In this document: piece by piece, positions 7,082 to 15,537 of the stretch
Layout: the number at the start of each line of letters is the position of its first letter
Position numbering within the stretch: position 1 is the first letter of the stretch
Assembly: GCF_020176955.2 (NCBI RefSeq)
Contig: NZ_JAIUCZ020000003.1
Span: forward strand, 930,001-994,000
From: Nocardia sp. alder85J
Lineage (GTDB): Bacteria > Actinomycetota > Actinomycetes > Mycobacteriales > Mycobacteriaceae
Direction: 5' to 3'
Length of the DNA stretch: 64,000 bases
Notes under the pieces: generated by a model
The model's database searches: none
Told to the model about the DNA's origin: nothing
The model's input: only the letters and a program-made list of their open reading frames with translations
Made by a program: the position numbers and the translations under genes

Positions 7082-9808
7082 ATGCAGATTCCGGACCCGG
7101 CCGACACCACCCGCCTCGACTGCGACGTGCTGGTGATCGGCGGCGGCACCGCCGGCACCATGGCCGCCCTGACCGCCGCCGAACAGGGCGCGAACGTGCT
7201 GCTGCTGGAAAAGGCGCACGTGCGGCACTCCGGCGCCCTGGCGATGGGGATGGACGGGGTGAACAACGCCGTGGTGCCCGGCAAGGCCGAGCCCGAGGAG
7301 TACGTCGCCGAGATCACCCGCGCCAACGACGGTATCGTCAACCAGCGCACCGTCTATCAGACGGCGACCCGCGGCTTCGCGATGGTGCAGCGGCTGGAGC
7401 GCTACGGGGTGAAGTTCGAGAAGGACGCCTACGGTGAGTACGCGGTGCGCCGGGTGCACCGCTCCGGGTCGTACGTGCTGCCGATGCCGGAGGGCAAGGA
7501 CGTCAAGAAGGCGCTGTATCGCGTACTGCGGCAACGGAAGATGCGCGAGCGGATCCGCATCGAGAACCGGCTGATGCCGGTGCGGGTGCTGACCTCGGCC
7601 GGCCGGGCCGTCGGCGCGGCCGCATTGCACACGCGCACCGGCGAATTCGTCGCCGTCGGCGCCAAGGCGGTGATCCTGGCGACCGGCGCCTGCGGCCGGC
7701 TCGGGCTGCCCGCCTCCGGATATCTGTACGGCACCTACGAGAATCCGACCAACGCGGGTGACGGGTACGCCATGGCCTATCACGCCGGGGCGGAGCTGTC
7801 CGGCATCGAATGCTTCCAGATCAATCCGCTGATCAAGGATTACAACGGCCCGGCCTGCGCCTATGTCGCCAATCCGTTCGGCGGCTATCAGGTGAACGCG
7901 CTCGGGGAGCGGTTCGTCGACTCCGACTACTGGTCCGGGCAGATGATGGCGGAGGTGAAGCGGGAGATCGAATCCGCGCGCGGGCCCATCTATCTGAAGG
8001 TGTCGCACCTGCCGCACGAAACCCTCGAATCCCTCGAGGGCATCCTGCACACCACCGAGCGGCCCACCCGCGGCACCTTCCACGCCAATCGCGGGCACGA
8101 CTACCGCACCCACGACATCGAGATGCACATCTCCGAGATCGGTTTGTGCAGTGGGCATTCCGCCTCGGGGGTGTGGGTGGACGAGCATGCCCGCACCACC
8201 GTCCCCGGCCTGTACGCGGCGGGTGATCTGGCGTGCGTACCGCACAACTACATGATCGGCGCCTTCGTCTACGGCGATCTGGCCGGGGCGCACGCCGCCG
8301 GCACATTGGCGGAAGTGGCCGTCCCCGAGGAACTTCCGGCGGATCAGCTGGCCGCCGCCCACGAACTCGTCTACCGGCCGCTACTACATCCCGACGGCCC
8401 GCCGCAGCCGCAGGTGGAGTTCAAGCTCCGCCGCTTCGTGAACGACTATGTGGCGCCGCCGAAGACGTCGACGAAGCTGTCGCTGGCGGTCGAGACCTTC
8501 GAGCGGATGCGGACCGAGATCGCCGATATGGGCGCCACCACCCCGCACGAGCTGATGCGCTGCGCCGAGGTCACCTTCATCCGCGACTGCGCCGAAATGG
8601 CGGCCCGCTCGTCGCTGACCCGCACCGAATCCCGCTGGGGCCTCTACCACGAACGTTCCGACCTGCCCGAACGCGACGACACGGAATGGCGCTACCACCT
8701 GAACCTCCGCAAGGCCGCCGGCGGCCGGATGGAGTTCCTGAAGCGCCCGGTCGCACCGTATCTGGTGCCGGTCCCCGAATTCGCCGACGTCCCGACGGCG
8801 GCCACCGACCCGATCCCGGTCCGCCAGCCGGACCCGGTCACCGGCCCGCCCCGCACCGGCGCCACCACCCCCGCACCCACCCGAAACACGTACCGCCCCA
8901 GTGCCGAGCCGGATGACGAGGCCGCACCCCGCATCGCCGAACTGCTGCGACTGGACGCTCCCACGGTCGCCGACCTCGCCGCCTACCTCGACGACCCGCA
9001 GCCGCGGGTGCGCGCGACCGCCCTGTCGGTCCTCACCGAGAACACCCCGGACGGATTCGCCGACCCCCTGGTGACCGCGCTCGGCGACCCCGACTCGCGG
9101 GTGCGCGCGGCCGCCGTCGCGGGCCTGCGCGAACTGGTGGAGATCCTGCCCGGCACCGTCACCGCCGCGCACCCCGCCGACCGGGCCGCTCTCCCCGCCC
9201 ACACCACCTCCCCCGACCCGCTGGTCCGCGCCGCCGTCGTCGACCTGCTGCGCGTCCTGCACGCCGGCACCGCCGAGCAATTCGCGAAGGCGGTCCACGA
9301 CGACGATCACCGGGTCCGCGTCGAAGGCGTCCACGCCTTGGTATCGCTGGACGACTGGGCCGCACTGGAATTCGCGGCCCACGACGAGAACCGCGAGGTC
9401 CGCATCGCCGCCGCCCGCGGCCTGGCCACGATCGGCCGCGGCGGCGCGGACACCCTCCGCACCCTGACCACCGACCCCGACCCGCTGGTCCGAGCCGCCG
9501 CCCTGTCGGCCCTGGCCGCACTCGGCAACAGCACCGACACTCCCATTCTGGCTGCTGCCCTGCATGATTCGGCCTGGCAGATTCGCGAAGGCGCGGCCCG
9601 CGGCCACGCCGCCCTCGACCCCGACACGGCCACCGCACCCCTGCACACCGCCCTGACCGACCCGCACCCCGACGTCCGCAAGGCCGCCGTCCTCACCCTC
9701 GCCACCTGGCCCACCCACCCCGCCGCCCGCACGGCCCTGGAATCGGCCCACGACGACACCGACGCCGATGTCCGCGCCTACGCCCGCCGCGCCCTGACCC
9801 ACCCCTGA
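7082..9808 (+). CDS. AprA/fumarate-reductase-like flavoprotein fused to HEAT repeats
   Basis: This is a 908-residue cytoplasmic protein. Residues 15-480 are an FAD-binding/capping fold of the succinate dehydrogenase/fumarate reductase/AprA superfamily: VIGGGTAG near residue 18, the cofactor-covering motif PTNAGDGYAMAYHAGAEL, and the second FAD contact GLYAAGDLACVPHNYMIGAF. A C-terminal helical domain follows (to about 590), then a Pro-rich linker, and from about residue 615 to the end at least seven HEAT/PBS-lyase-like helical repeats with recurring PxVRxAAxxxL. In Apr enzymes this subunit works with a ferredoxin-like beta subunit, here probably 3331-3558. Substrate unknown; a sulfur-containing imported compound is my inference. 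Start ATG 7082 follows the ATPase stop by 17 bp. Confidence 0.88.
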   Translation: MQIPDPADTTRLDCDVLVIGGGTAGTMAALTAAEQGANVLLLEKAHVRHSGALAMGMDGVNNAVVPGKAEPEEYVAEITRANDGIVNQRTVYQTATRGFAMVQRLERYGVKFEKDAYGEYAVRRVHRSGSYVLPMPEGKDVKKALYRVLRQRKMRERIRIENRLMPVRVLTSAGRAVGAAALHTRTGEFVAVGAKAVILATGACGRLGLPASGYLYGTYENPTNAGDGYAMAYHAGAELSGIECFQINPLIKDYNGPACAYVANPFGGYQVNALGERFVDSDYWSGQMMAEVKREIESARGPIYLKVSHLPHETLESLEGILHTTERPTRGTFHANRGHDYRTHDIEMHISEIGLCSGHSASGVWVDEHARTTVPGLYAAGDLACVPHNYMIGAFVYGDLAGAHAAGTLAEVAVPEELPADQLAAAHELVYRPLLHPDGPPQPQVEFKLRRFVNDYVAPPKTSTKLSLAVETFERMRTEIADMGATTPHELMRCAEVTFIRDCAEMAARSSLTRTESRWGLYHERSDLPERDDTEWRYHLNLRKAAGGRMEFLKRPVAPYLVPVPEFADVPTAATDPIPVRQPDPVTGPPRTGATTPAPTRNTYRPSAEPDDEAAPRIAELLRLDAPTVADLAAYLDDPQPRVRATALSVLTENTPDGFADPLVTALGDPDSRVRAAAVAGLRELVEILPGTVTAAHPADRAALPAHTTSPDPLVRAAVVDLLRVLHAGTAEQFAKAVHDDDHRVRVEGVHALVSLDDWAALEFAAHDENREVRIAAARGLATIGRGGADTLRTLTTDPDPLVRAAALSALAALGNSTDTPILAAALHDSAWQIREGAARGHAALDPDTATAPLHTALTDPHPDVRKAAVLTLATWPTHPAARTALESAHDDTDADVRAYARRALTHP

Positions 9809-9961
9809 ACCACCGCCCCCAAGAGCAACCATCCGATCACAACCGGCCCAGCCGCCACTGAAAGTGCCACGCGGGCAGACGCATCGGCGCGAGCACGACC
9901 CGGCGGCAGCACGACTCGGCGGCCAGTGTCCTGGGCAACCGGCCGCCGCCCCGTCATCGGC

Positions 9962-11833
9962 TCACGGGTGGGCGCACATGTACGCGCTGACCGAGTTCTC
10001 GTCACCGGGGAGGCGTCCGCAGTGCTGCTGGATCCAGTGGATCCGGGGGTCGTCGGAGGGGGTGATCAGGGCGAAGCCGATGTCGCCGTGGGCGACCAGG
10101 CGGGCCAGGTCGGCGGTGGTGAGGGCCTGGGCCATGCCGGTGAAGCCGCCGACGGGCGGGACCTCCGCGCCGGTGCTGTAGATGAACGGGGCGGCGATGA
10201 TCGAGGTGTAGGCGACGGCCGGGATGTGGGCGGCGGGGAAGGTCTTGTGGGCCGAGGCGACCAGTTTCGGGCCGCTGTCGATCGCGTCCCGGACGACGTC
10301 GTGGGTGACGTGGGCCTGCGCCGCCGGTTCGAAGGGGGTATCCAGTGCGCTGTACCCGTCCGCGACCACCGAAGCGGCGGCCACGGCGGGACCGGCGAGG
10401 ACGGCCGCCGCCAGCAGTACCGCCGCTGCCACGCCGCGCAGGCCCACGGCGAGCAGGCAGGCCAGCAGGGCGGCGGCGGTGGCCGTCCAGCGCACCGCGG
10501 CGGGGGCGGGTTGCAGCAGCCACCAGCCGTACGCGACGGTGGCGAGCGCGGCGAGCACCGCGCCGACGCGCCACGCGGATTCCGAGCGGCGGGCGAATTC
10601 TACTGTGCCCCAGCCGATCAGCGCGGCAACCGGCGGAGTGAGCACCGCCAGGTAGTACGGGTTGACCGTGCCGACGACCAGGAACACCGCCAGATACACC
10701 AGCAGCCAGCCGCCCCACAGGATCAGGGCGGCCCGCTGCGGCACGGCGGTGACCGGATCGGGCGCGGTGGCGGACCGGGCGCGCCGCCGGAGCAGTACGG
10801 CGAGCACGACCAGGATCAGCAGCGCCAGCGGGATCAGCCAGCCGGTCTCGCGGCCCCCCGCGCCGGTGAGGACGTGGCCGAGCCGGTCGTCGGGGCCGAG
10901 TACCAGTGCGGTCCGGTAGCTCGCGCCGCCGGGGCTCATCGGCAGGTTGGCCGCGCCGACGCTGAAACCGCTGTCGGTGCGGGCCGCCCCGTTGTAGACG
11001 AAGACCTGATCGAACAGCGAATCATGGGTGCTGCCGTCCACATACGGGCGATGCCGGGCCGGAATCAGGCTCACCACGGTCATCCAGCTCAGTGAGACCA
11101 CCAGCGTGCCGGCCCCGAATCCGGCGATCGCGGCCACCCGCCGCAGCGGTCGCACCCCGATCCGGGACACCAGGTAGGCCAGTGCGAGCACCGGCACGAT
11201 CAGCCAGGCCTGGATCATCTTCGCCTGGAAGGCCAGGCCCACGAAAAGTCCGGCGTACCAGAGATTCCGGGGGTCGTTGCGCTCGATCGCGGCCAGGGTG
11301 CGGTCGACCGCGAGCACCAGCAGCAGGATCAGCAGGGTGTCGGAGATGTTGCCGCGGTCCAGCGCCACCGTGACCGGCGCGGCGGCCGTCACCACCGCGG
11401 CGAGCAGCCCGGCCGCCGGTCCGGCCGTGCGCCGCACCACGCGGTACAGCACGAGAACGGTGAGCACGCCCTCGATCACCTGCGGCAGCGCCAGCGCCCA
11501 CACGTGCACGCCGAACAGCCGCACCGACAACGCCTGCAACCAGAACGCGCCGGGCAGCTTGTCCAGGCTGATCAGGCCGTCGGGATCGAAGGCGGCGAAG
11601 AAGAAGTCGTGCCAGGACGAGGCCATCGAGCGGACGGCCGCCGCGTAGTAGACGTGCGGGACCAGCCGGGTGATGCCCCACGCATAGCTCACCGCCGCGA
11701 CCGTGGCCACGAGCAGCAGCGCCGGACGCGCCCACCGGGGCTGATCGTCGGGAGAGCGCCAGAACTGCCACCTGATGCCGCCGGTGGCCCGCGGTGTTGC
11801 GAGTGCGGTCACCCGATCCACTATCGAAACCAT
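9962..11833 (-). CDS. Membrane glycosyltransferase, GT39/ArnT-like
   Basis: This integral membrane protein has about 623 residues and many hydrophobic segments. The large first extracytoplasmic loop carries the acidic residues (SFDPDG region and LDKLPGAFWLQALSVRLFG) that in the PMT/ArnT family bind the polyprenyl-phosphate sugar donor; the classic DKPP motif reads DKLP here. The C-terminal part has a soluble domain. Family members transfer sugars from polyprenyl phosphate to lipids, proteins or cell-wall polymers on the outer face. The start is taken at ATG 11833; GTG 11821 is an alternative with better ribosome-binding-site spacing. The open frame continues far upstream but only as antisense shadow of other genes. 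Confidence 0.82.
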   Translation of the reverse strand: MVSIVDRVTALATPRATGGIRWQFWRSPDDQPRWARPALLLVATVAAVSYAWGITRLVPHVYYAAAVRSMASSWHDFFFAAFDPDGLISLDKLPGAFWLQALSVRLFGVHVWALALPQVIEGVLTVLVLYRVVRRTAGPAAGLLAAVVTAAAPVTVALDRGNISDTLLILLLVLAVDRTLAAIERNDPRNLWYAGLFVGLAFQAKMIQAWLIVPVLALAYLVSRIGVRPLRRVAAIAGFGAGTLVVSLSWMTVVSLIPARHRPYVDGSTHDSLFDQVFVYNGAARTDSGFSVGAANLPMSPGGASYRTALVLGPDDRLGHVLTGAGGRETGWLIPLALLILVVLAVLLRRRARSATAPDPVTAVPQRAALILWGGWLLVYLAVFLVVGTVNPYYLAVLTPPVAALIGWGTVEFARRSESAWRVGAVLAALATVAYGWWLLQPAPAAVRWTATAAALLACLLAVGLRGVAAAVLLAAAVLAGPAVAAASVVADGYSALDTPFEPAAQAHVTHDVVRDAIDSGPKLVASAHKTFPAAHIPAVAYTSIIAAPFIYSTGAEVPPVGGFTGMAQALTTADLARLVAHGDIGFALITPSDDPRIHWIQQHCGRLPGDENSVSAYMCAHP

Positions 11834-11947
11834 CTCCGGGCCGGTCAATCGAAATACCGTCGAATCAACCTGCTGGACAGCCGATTTCCACCCCTCGGCC
11901 CAGCGCGTCTCCACCCCCGGGTGGAGACGGCGACTACCCTGGCGGAC

Positions 11948-12313
11948 ATGCTGCATCACGTGCAGGTCGGCTGCCCGCCGGGCGGGGAGGACGACGAGCG
12001 CGCCTTCTACACCGGCGTGCTCGGCTGGGCGGAACTGCCGAAGCCACCACTGCTCGCCGCGCGTGGCGGATGCTGGTTCCGCATTCCCGGACGCGGTGGA
12101 CCGGACAGTGAACTGCACGTCGGGATCGAGGCCGATTTCCGGCCCGCCCGCAAGGCTCATCCGGCGTTCGTGGTGGACGCCGATGCCACCGCCGCCGCGC
12201 TGAGCGCCGCGGGCAGTCCTGTCACCTGGGCCGATCCGGCGGAGATCCCCGGGCGACGGCGCTTCCACTCCGAGGACGGCGTGGGCAACCGGCTGGAATT
12301 CATCGACGGCTGA
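11948..12313 (+). CDS. VOC-family (glyoxalase/bleomycin-resistance fold) protein
   Basis: A 121-residue single-domain protein starts MLHHVQVGCP and has the paired beta-alpha-beta-beta-beta modules of the VOC superfamily: DDERAFYTGVLGW after the first strand and a terminal EDGVGNRLEFID, whose acidic residue is usually a metal ligand. The first ligand would be the His in HHVQVG. VOC enzymes include glyoxalases, dioxygenases and antibiotic-binding proteins; the specific activity cannot be told. It stands alone, divergent from the glycosyltransferase. Confidence 0.8.
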   Translation: MLHHVQVGCPPGGEDDERAFYTGVLGWAELPKPPLLAARGGCWFRIPGRGGPDSELHVGIEADFRPARKAHPAFVVDADATAAALSAAGSPVTWADPAEIPGRRRFHSEDGVGNRLEFIDG

Positions 12314-12436
12314 CCCGACGCGGCTCCCCGGGTCGGCGACGGCAACCGGCGGACGTTCGCCGGCGACCGCCCCGTCCACCCCGAACGGACATCCCCGCGT
12401 GCCACATCCGACGAGAGTGAGCGCGCAGCAACTACT

Positions 12437-14383
12437 GTGACTCCTCGCGGCGCCGCATGCCGGTGGCGTGGCCCACCTGTCCCACCTGCTGTGACCGACC
12501 GTGCCCGCGAAGGACCGGAGACCACGCTGACCGAGTCGCTGGATTGGGGTGCCGAACCGATCGAGTCGGTGCGGTGGCTGGCGATCGTCTTCGTCATCTC
12601 GATGACGGCCAGCTGCGTGGTGGGCCTGCTGACCCTGCGGCTGACGGAGTGGGGCAGGCATTTCGAGCACGTCACCGGCGCCTTCTTCCGCGGCCGGACC
12701 GGGCTGCGGACCCTCGCGTACGCGGCCGTGCTGGTGCTGGTCGCGGTGGCCGAGGTGAAGGTACAGGTGCTGACGTCCTATCAGGGCAACGACATGTTCT
12801 CCGCCTTGCAGTACGCCGCCTCGGCGATCGGTCGCAACGACACGGTGGCGTTGCACGACGCGGAGCGGCGGTTCCGCCATTCGCTGGTGATCTTCGCGGT
12901 GCTGGCCGTGCTGGACGTGGGGCGGGCCCAGCTGAACTACTACCTCGGCCAGCTGTTCGAGATCCGTTGGCGCCGTTGGCTGACCGATCGGATGGCCGCC
13001 GACTGGATCGACGACCGGGTGTACTACCGCGGCCGCTTCCTCGACAATCCGACCGACAACCCCGATCAGCGCATCCAGCAGGACGTCGGCGACATGATCG
13101 CGATGGCCCGCTCGCTGGCGCTCGGCGCGTTGACGGCGGTGGTGTCGGTGGCGTCCTTCGCCTGGATCCTGTGGCGGTTGTCCGGCTCGCTGAACATCGG
13201 CGGGATGGAAGTGCCACGGGCCATGGTGTTCCTGGTCCTCTGCTATGTGCTGCTGGCGAGCCTGGTGGCGTTCCGGATCGGCCGGCCGCTGATCCGCCTC
13301 GGCTTCCGCTATCAGGCGGTGACCGCGCATTTCCGCTATTCGCTGGTCCGGCTGCGGGAGAACGCCGAGTCGATCGCGTTCTACCGGGGCGAGGCCGCCG
13401 AGGAGCAGGGCCTGCACGCGCGTTTCGACGAGGTGCTGCGGGTGTACCGGAGTCTGGTGAACCGCACCACCCAGCTGATCGGCTGGAATCAGACCGCCAC
13501 CGAGGGCGCGGTGGTGGTGCCGTGGTTGTTGCAGGCGCCGCGATTCTTCGACGGCCGGCTGACCCTCGGCGACGTGCAGCAGACCGGTTCGGCGTTCGGG
13601 CAGATCCAGGACGCGCTGTCCTACTTCCGCAACAACTACACCACTTTCGCGGCCTTCCGGGCCACGCTGGCCCGGTTGAACGGCCTGCTCGACGACGATG
13701 CGCGGACCCGGCTGCTGCCACGGATCACCACCGGCGGCCAGCCACGGGCGGCGGTGGATCTGGTCGACGTCAACCTGTCCCGGCCCGACGGCACCCGGCT
13801 GGTGGCGGGACTGAATCTGCGGCTGACCGCCGGTGACGCGGTGGTGGTCACCGGGCCCTCCGGCTGCGGGAAGACGACGCTGCTGCGCGCGCTCGCCGAC
13901 ATGTGGCCCTATGTCGACGGAACCATCCGGCGGCCCGCGGACGGCCGGGTGGTGTTCTCCCCGCAGCTGCCGTATCTGCCGCTGGGGCCCCTGCACGCCG
14001 CGGTCACCTATCCCGGCCTGCCCGGTTGCCTGTCGGAGGCGACGCTGGCCGACGCGCTCACCCGGGTACAACTCCAGGATCTGGTGCCTCGGATGAACGA
14101 GGACGCCAACTGGGCGATGGTGCTGTCACCGGGCGAACAGCAGCGCCTCGCCTTCGCCCGGCTGCTGCTGATCGCCCCGGAGGTGGTGTTCCTGGACGAG
14201 GCGACCTCCGCGGTGGACCCCGAGACGGAGACCGTCCTCTACTCCCGGCTGCGCGCCGACCTGCCGGATCTGGTGCTGGTCAGCGTGGCGCACCGGGAGT
14301 CGGTGGTGCGGATGCACACCGCCCGGCTGGAGCTCACCGGAGCCGGCGAATGGCGATACTCCCCGGTCGCCGCGACCGGCTAG
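12437..14383 (+). CDS. SbmA/BacA-type ABC transporter (membrane plus ATPase domain), Rv1819c-like
   Basis: This polypeptide of about 630-648 residues has an N-terminal ABC_membrane_2 domain (roughly residues 45-400; RIQQDVGDM and NYYLGQLFEIRWRRWLTDR are characteristic) and a C-terminal ATPase with Walker A GPSGCGKTT, signature LSPGEQQR, Walker B VVFLDEATSAVD and H-loop SVAHRES. This is the family of mycobacterial Rv1819c, which imports hydrophilic solutes such as cobalamin and bleomycin. The start is uncertain: GTG 12437 or GTG 12491, neither with a strong ribosome-binding site. Its stop codon overlaps the stop of the converging LLM gene. Confidence 0.88.
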   Translation: MTPRGAACRWRGPPVPPAVTDRAREGPETTLTESLDWGAEPIESVRWLAIVFVISMTASCVVGLLTLRLTEWGRHFEHVTGAFFRGRTGLRTLAYAAVLVLVAVAEVKVQVLTSYQGNDMFSALQYAASAIGRNDTVALHDAERRFRHSLVIFAVLAVLDVGRAQLNYYLGQLFEIRWRRWLTDRMAADWIDDRVYYRGRFLDNPTDNPDQRIQQDVGDMIAMARSLALGALTAVVSVASFAWILWRLSGSLNIGGMEVPRAMVFLVLCYVLLASLVAFRIGRPLIRLGFRYQAVTAHFRYSLVRLRENAESIAFYRGEAAEEQGLHARFDEVLRVYRSLVNRTTQLIGWNQTATEGAVVVPWLLQAPRFFDGRLTLGDVQQTGSAFGQIQDALSYFRNNYTTFAAFRATLARLNGLLDDDARTRLLPRITTGGQPRAAVDLVDVNLSRPDGTRLVAGLNLRLTAGDAVVVTGPSGCGKTTLLRALADMWPYVDGTIRRPADGRVVFSPQLPYLPLGPLHAAVTYPGLPGCLSEATLADALTRVQLQDLVPRMNEDANWAMVLSPGEQQRLAFARLLLIAPEVVFLDEATSAVDPETETVLYSRLRADLPDLVLVSVAHRESVVRMHTARLELTGAGEWRYSPVAATG

Positions 14384-15537
14384 GCAGCGCCGGTGGTGAC
14401 CACGCTGCCGGTGTCCGCACCGGTCAGCCCCCATTCCCGGGCCAGCAGCCGATGCGAGTTCAGCCGATCCTCGTGGCCGAAGGTGACGCTGGTGATCACG
14501 ATCTCGTCGGCGCCGGTCAGTTCCTGTAGTGCGGTCAGCCGCGCCGCGACCTGCGCCGGGGCGCCGACGAACTGGGTGACGAGACGATCGTCCACCAGTT
14601 GCCGCTGCGCCTCGGTGAGCGGACCGGCGGTGGCCGGATCCTGATAGGCGGCGGCGCCGGCGCCGCTGCGGATGCTGTACACCCAGTGCCCGTAGCTGGC
14701 GGCCAGCCGCCGCGCGGTCTGTTCGTCCTCGGCCACCACCACATCCGCGGAGACCACCAGATACGGTTTCGGCAGCCGCGCCGAGGGCCGGAACGAATCG
14801 CGATATGCGGCAACGGTTTCCAGGATGGTCCCGGGCGAGACGTGATAGTTCGCGGCGAACGGCAGGCCCAGTTCGCCGGCCAGCTTCGCGCTCTCGCCGC
14901 CGCTGGAACCGAACAGCCACAACTCGATATCGGCGTGCTCACCCGGAACCGCGTGCAGCGCAACGCCGTCCGGAGTCACATAGCTGCCGTTCAGCAGCGC
15001 CCGGATCTCGCCCACCTGCCGGGTGTACTCGATCGGCGCGGCGCCGGGCAGTTGCAGCGCCTGCTGACCGGCCAGCAGCCGGGTCGGATCGCCGAGCTGA
15101 CCGGGGGTGAACGGCGGCGGGATCACCACGCCGTCGCGCACCTCGGTCGGCCGCTGCGGCGCGGGCGGCGGGGCGCCCTCCGAACGCAGTTGTGCCCCAC
15201 GGTGTCCGGAGCGGCCCAGGCCGAGATCCAGCCGACCCGGATGCAGCGCGTCGATGGTGCCGAACGCCTCCACCACCGCGGCGGAGGTGTGGTGTCCCAG
15301 CTGCACCGCCGCCGACCCCACCCGGATGGTCTCGGTGGCGGCGGCGACCAGGCCGATCAGGGTGATGGTGGCCGAGCTGGCGACCTGCACGAAATGGTGC
15401 TCGGCCAGCCAGAATCGGCGATACCCCCAGGTCTCGGCGTGCCGGGCCAGGTCGAGGGTGTTGCGGATGGCCTGTTGCGGGGTGGATCCGGCGCTCACCG
15501 GCGACAGATCCAGGATCGACAGGGGGATACCGGTCAT
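14380..15537 (-). CDS. Luciferase-like (LLM) flavin monooxygenase, MsnO8-like
   Basis: This 385-residue TIM-barrel flavoprotein has typical group motifs: LSPVSAG near the N-terminus, WGYRRFWLAEHHF, and ALHPGRLDLGLGRSGHR. This subgroup often accompanies alkane-sulfonate and other organosulfur genes and uses FMNH2 supplied by a separate reductase. It is the last gene of an 11-gene minus-strand operon; its ATG overlaps the upstream gene stop (ATGA). The stop TAG lies in a CTAG palindrome shared with the converging ABC gene. Substrate unknown. Confidence 0.88.
   Translation of the reverse strand: MTGIPLSILDLSPVSAGSTPQQAIRNTLDLARHAETWGYRRFWLAEHHFVQVASSATITLIGLVAAATETIRVGSAAVQLGHHTSAAVVEAFGTIDALHPGRLDLGLGRSGHRGAQLRSEGAPPPAPQRPTEVRDGVVIPPPFTPGQLGDPTRLLAGQQALQLPGAAPIEYTRQVGEIRALLNGSYVTPDGVALHAVPGEHADIELWLFGSSGGESAKLAGELGLPFAANYHVSPGTILETVAAYRDSFRPSARLPKPYLVVSADVVVAEDEQTARRLAASYGHWVYSIRSGAGAAAYQDPATAGPLTEAQRQLVDDRLVTQFVGAPAQVAARLTALQELTGADEIVITSVTFGHEDRLNSHRLLAREWGLTGADTGSVVTTGAA

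Noticed and set aside
11834..14071. N-terminal two-fifths of the 1369-codon minus-strand frame continuing upstream of the glycosyltransferase
   Set aside because: This part lies antisense to the VOC and BacA-like genes and has low-complexity Gln/Arg/His composition; the protein-like sequence starts at about 11833.
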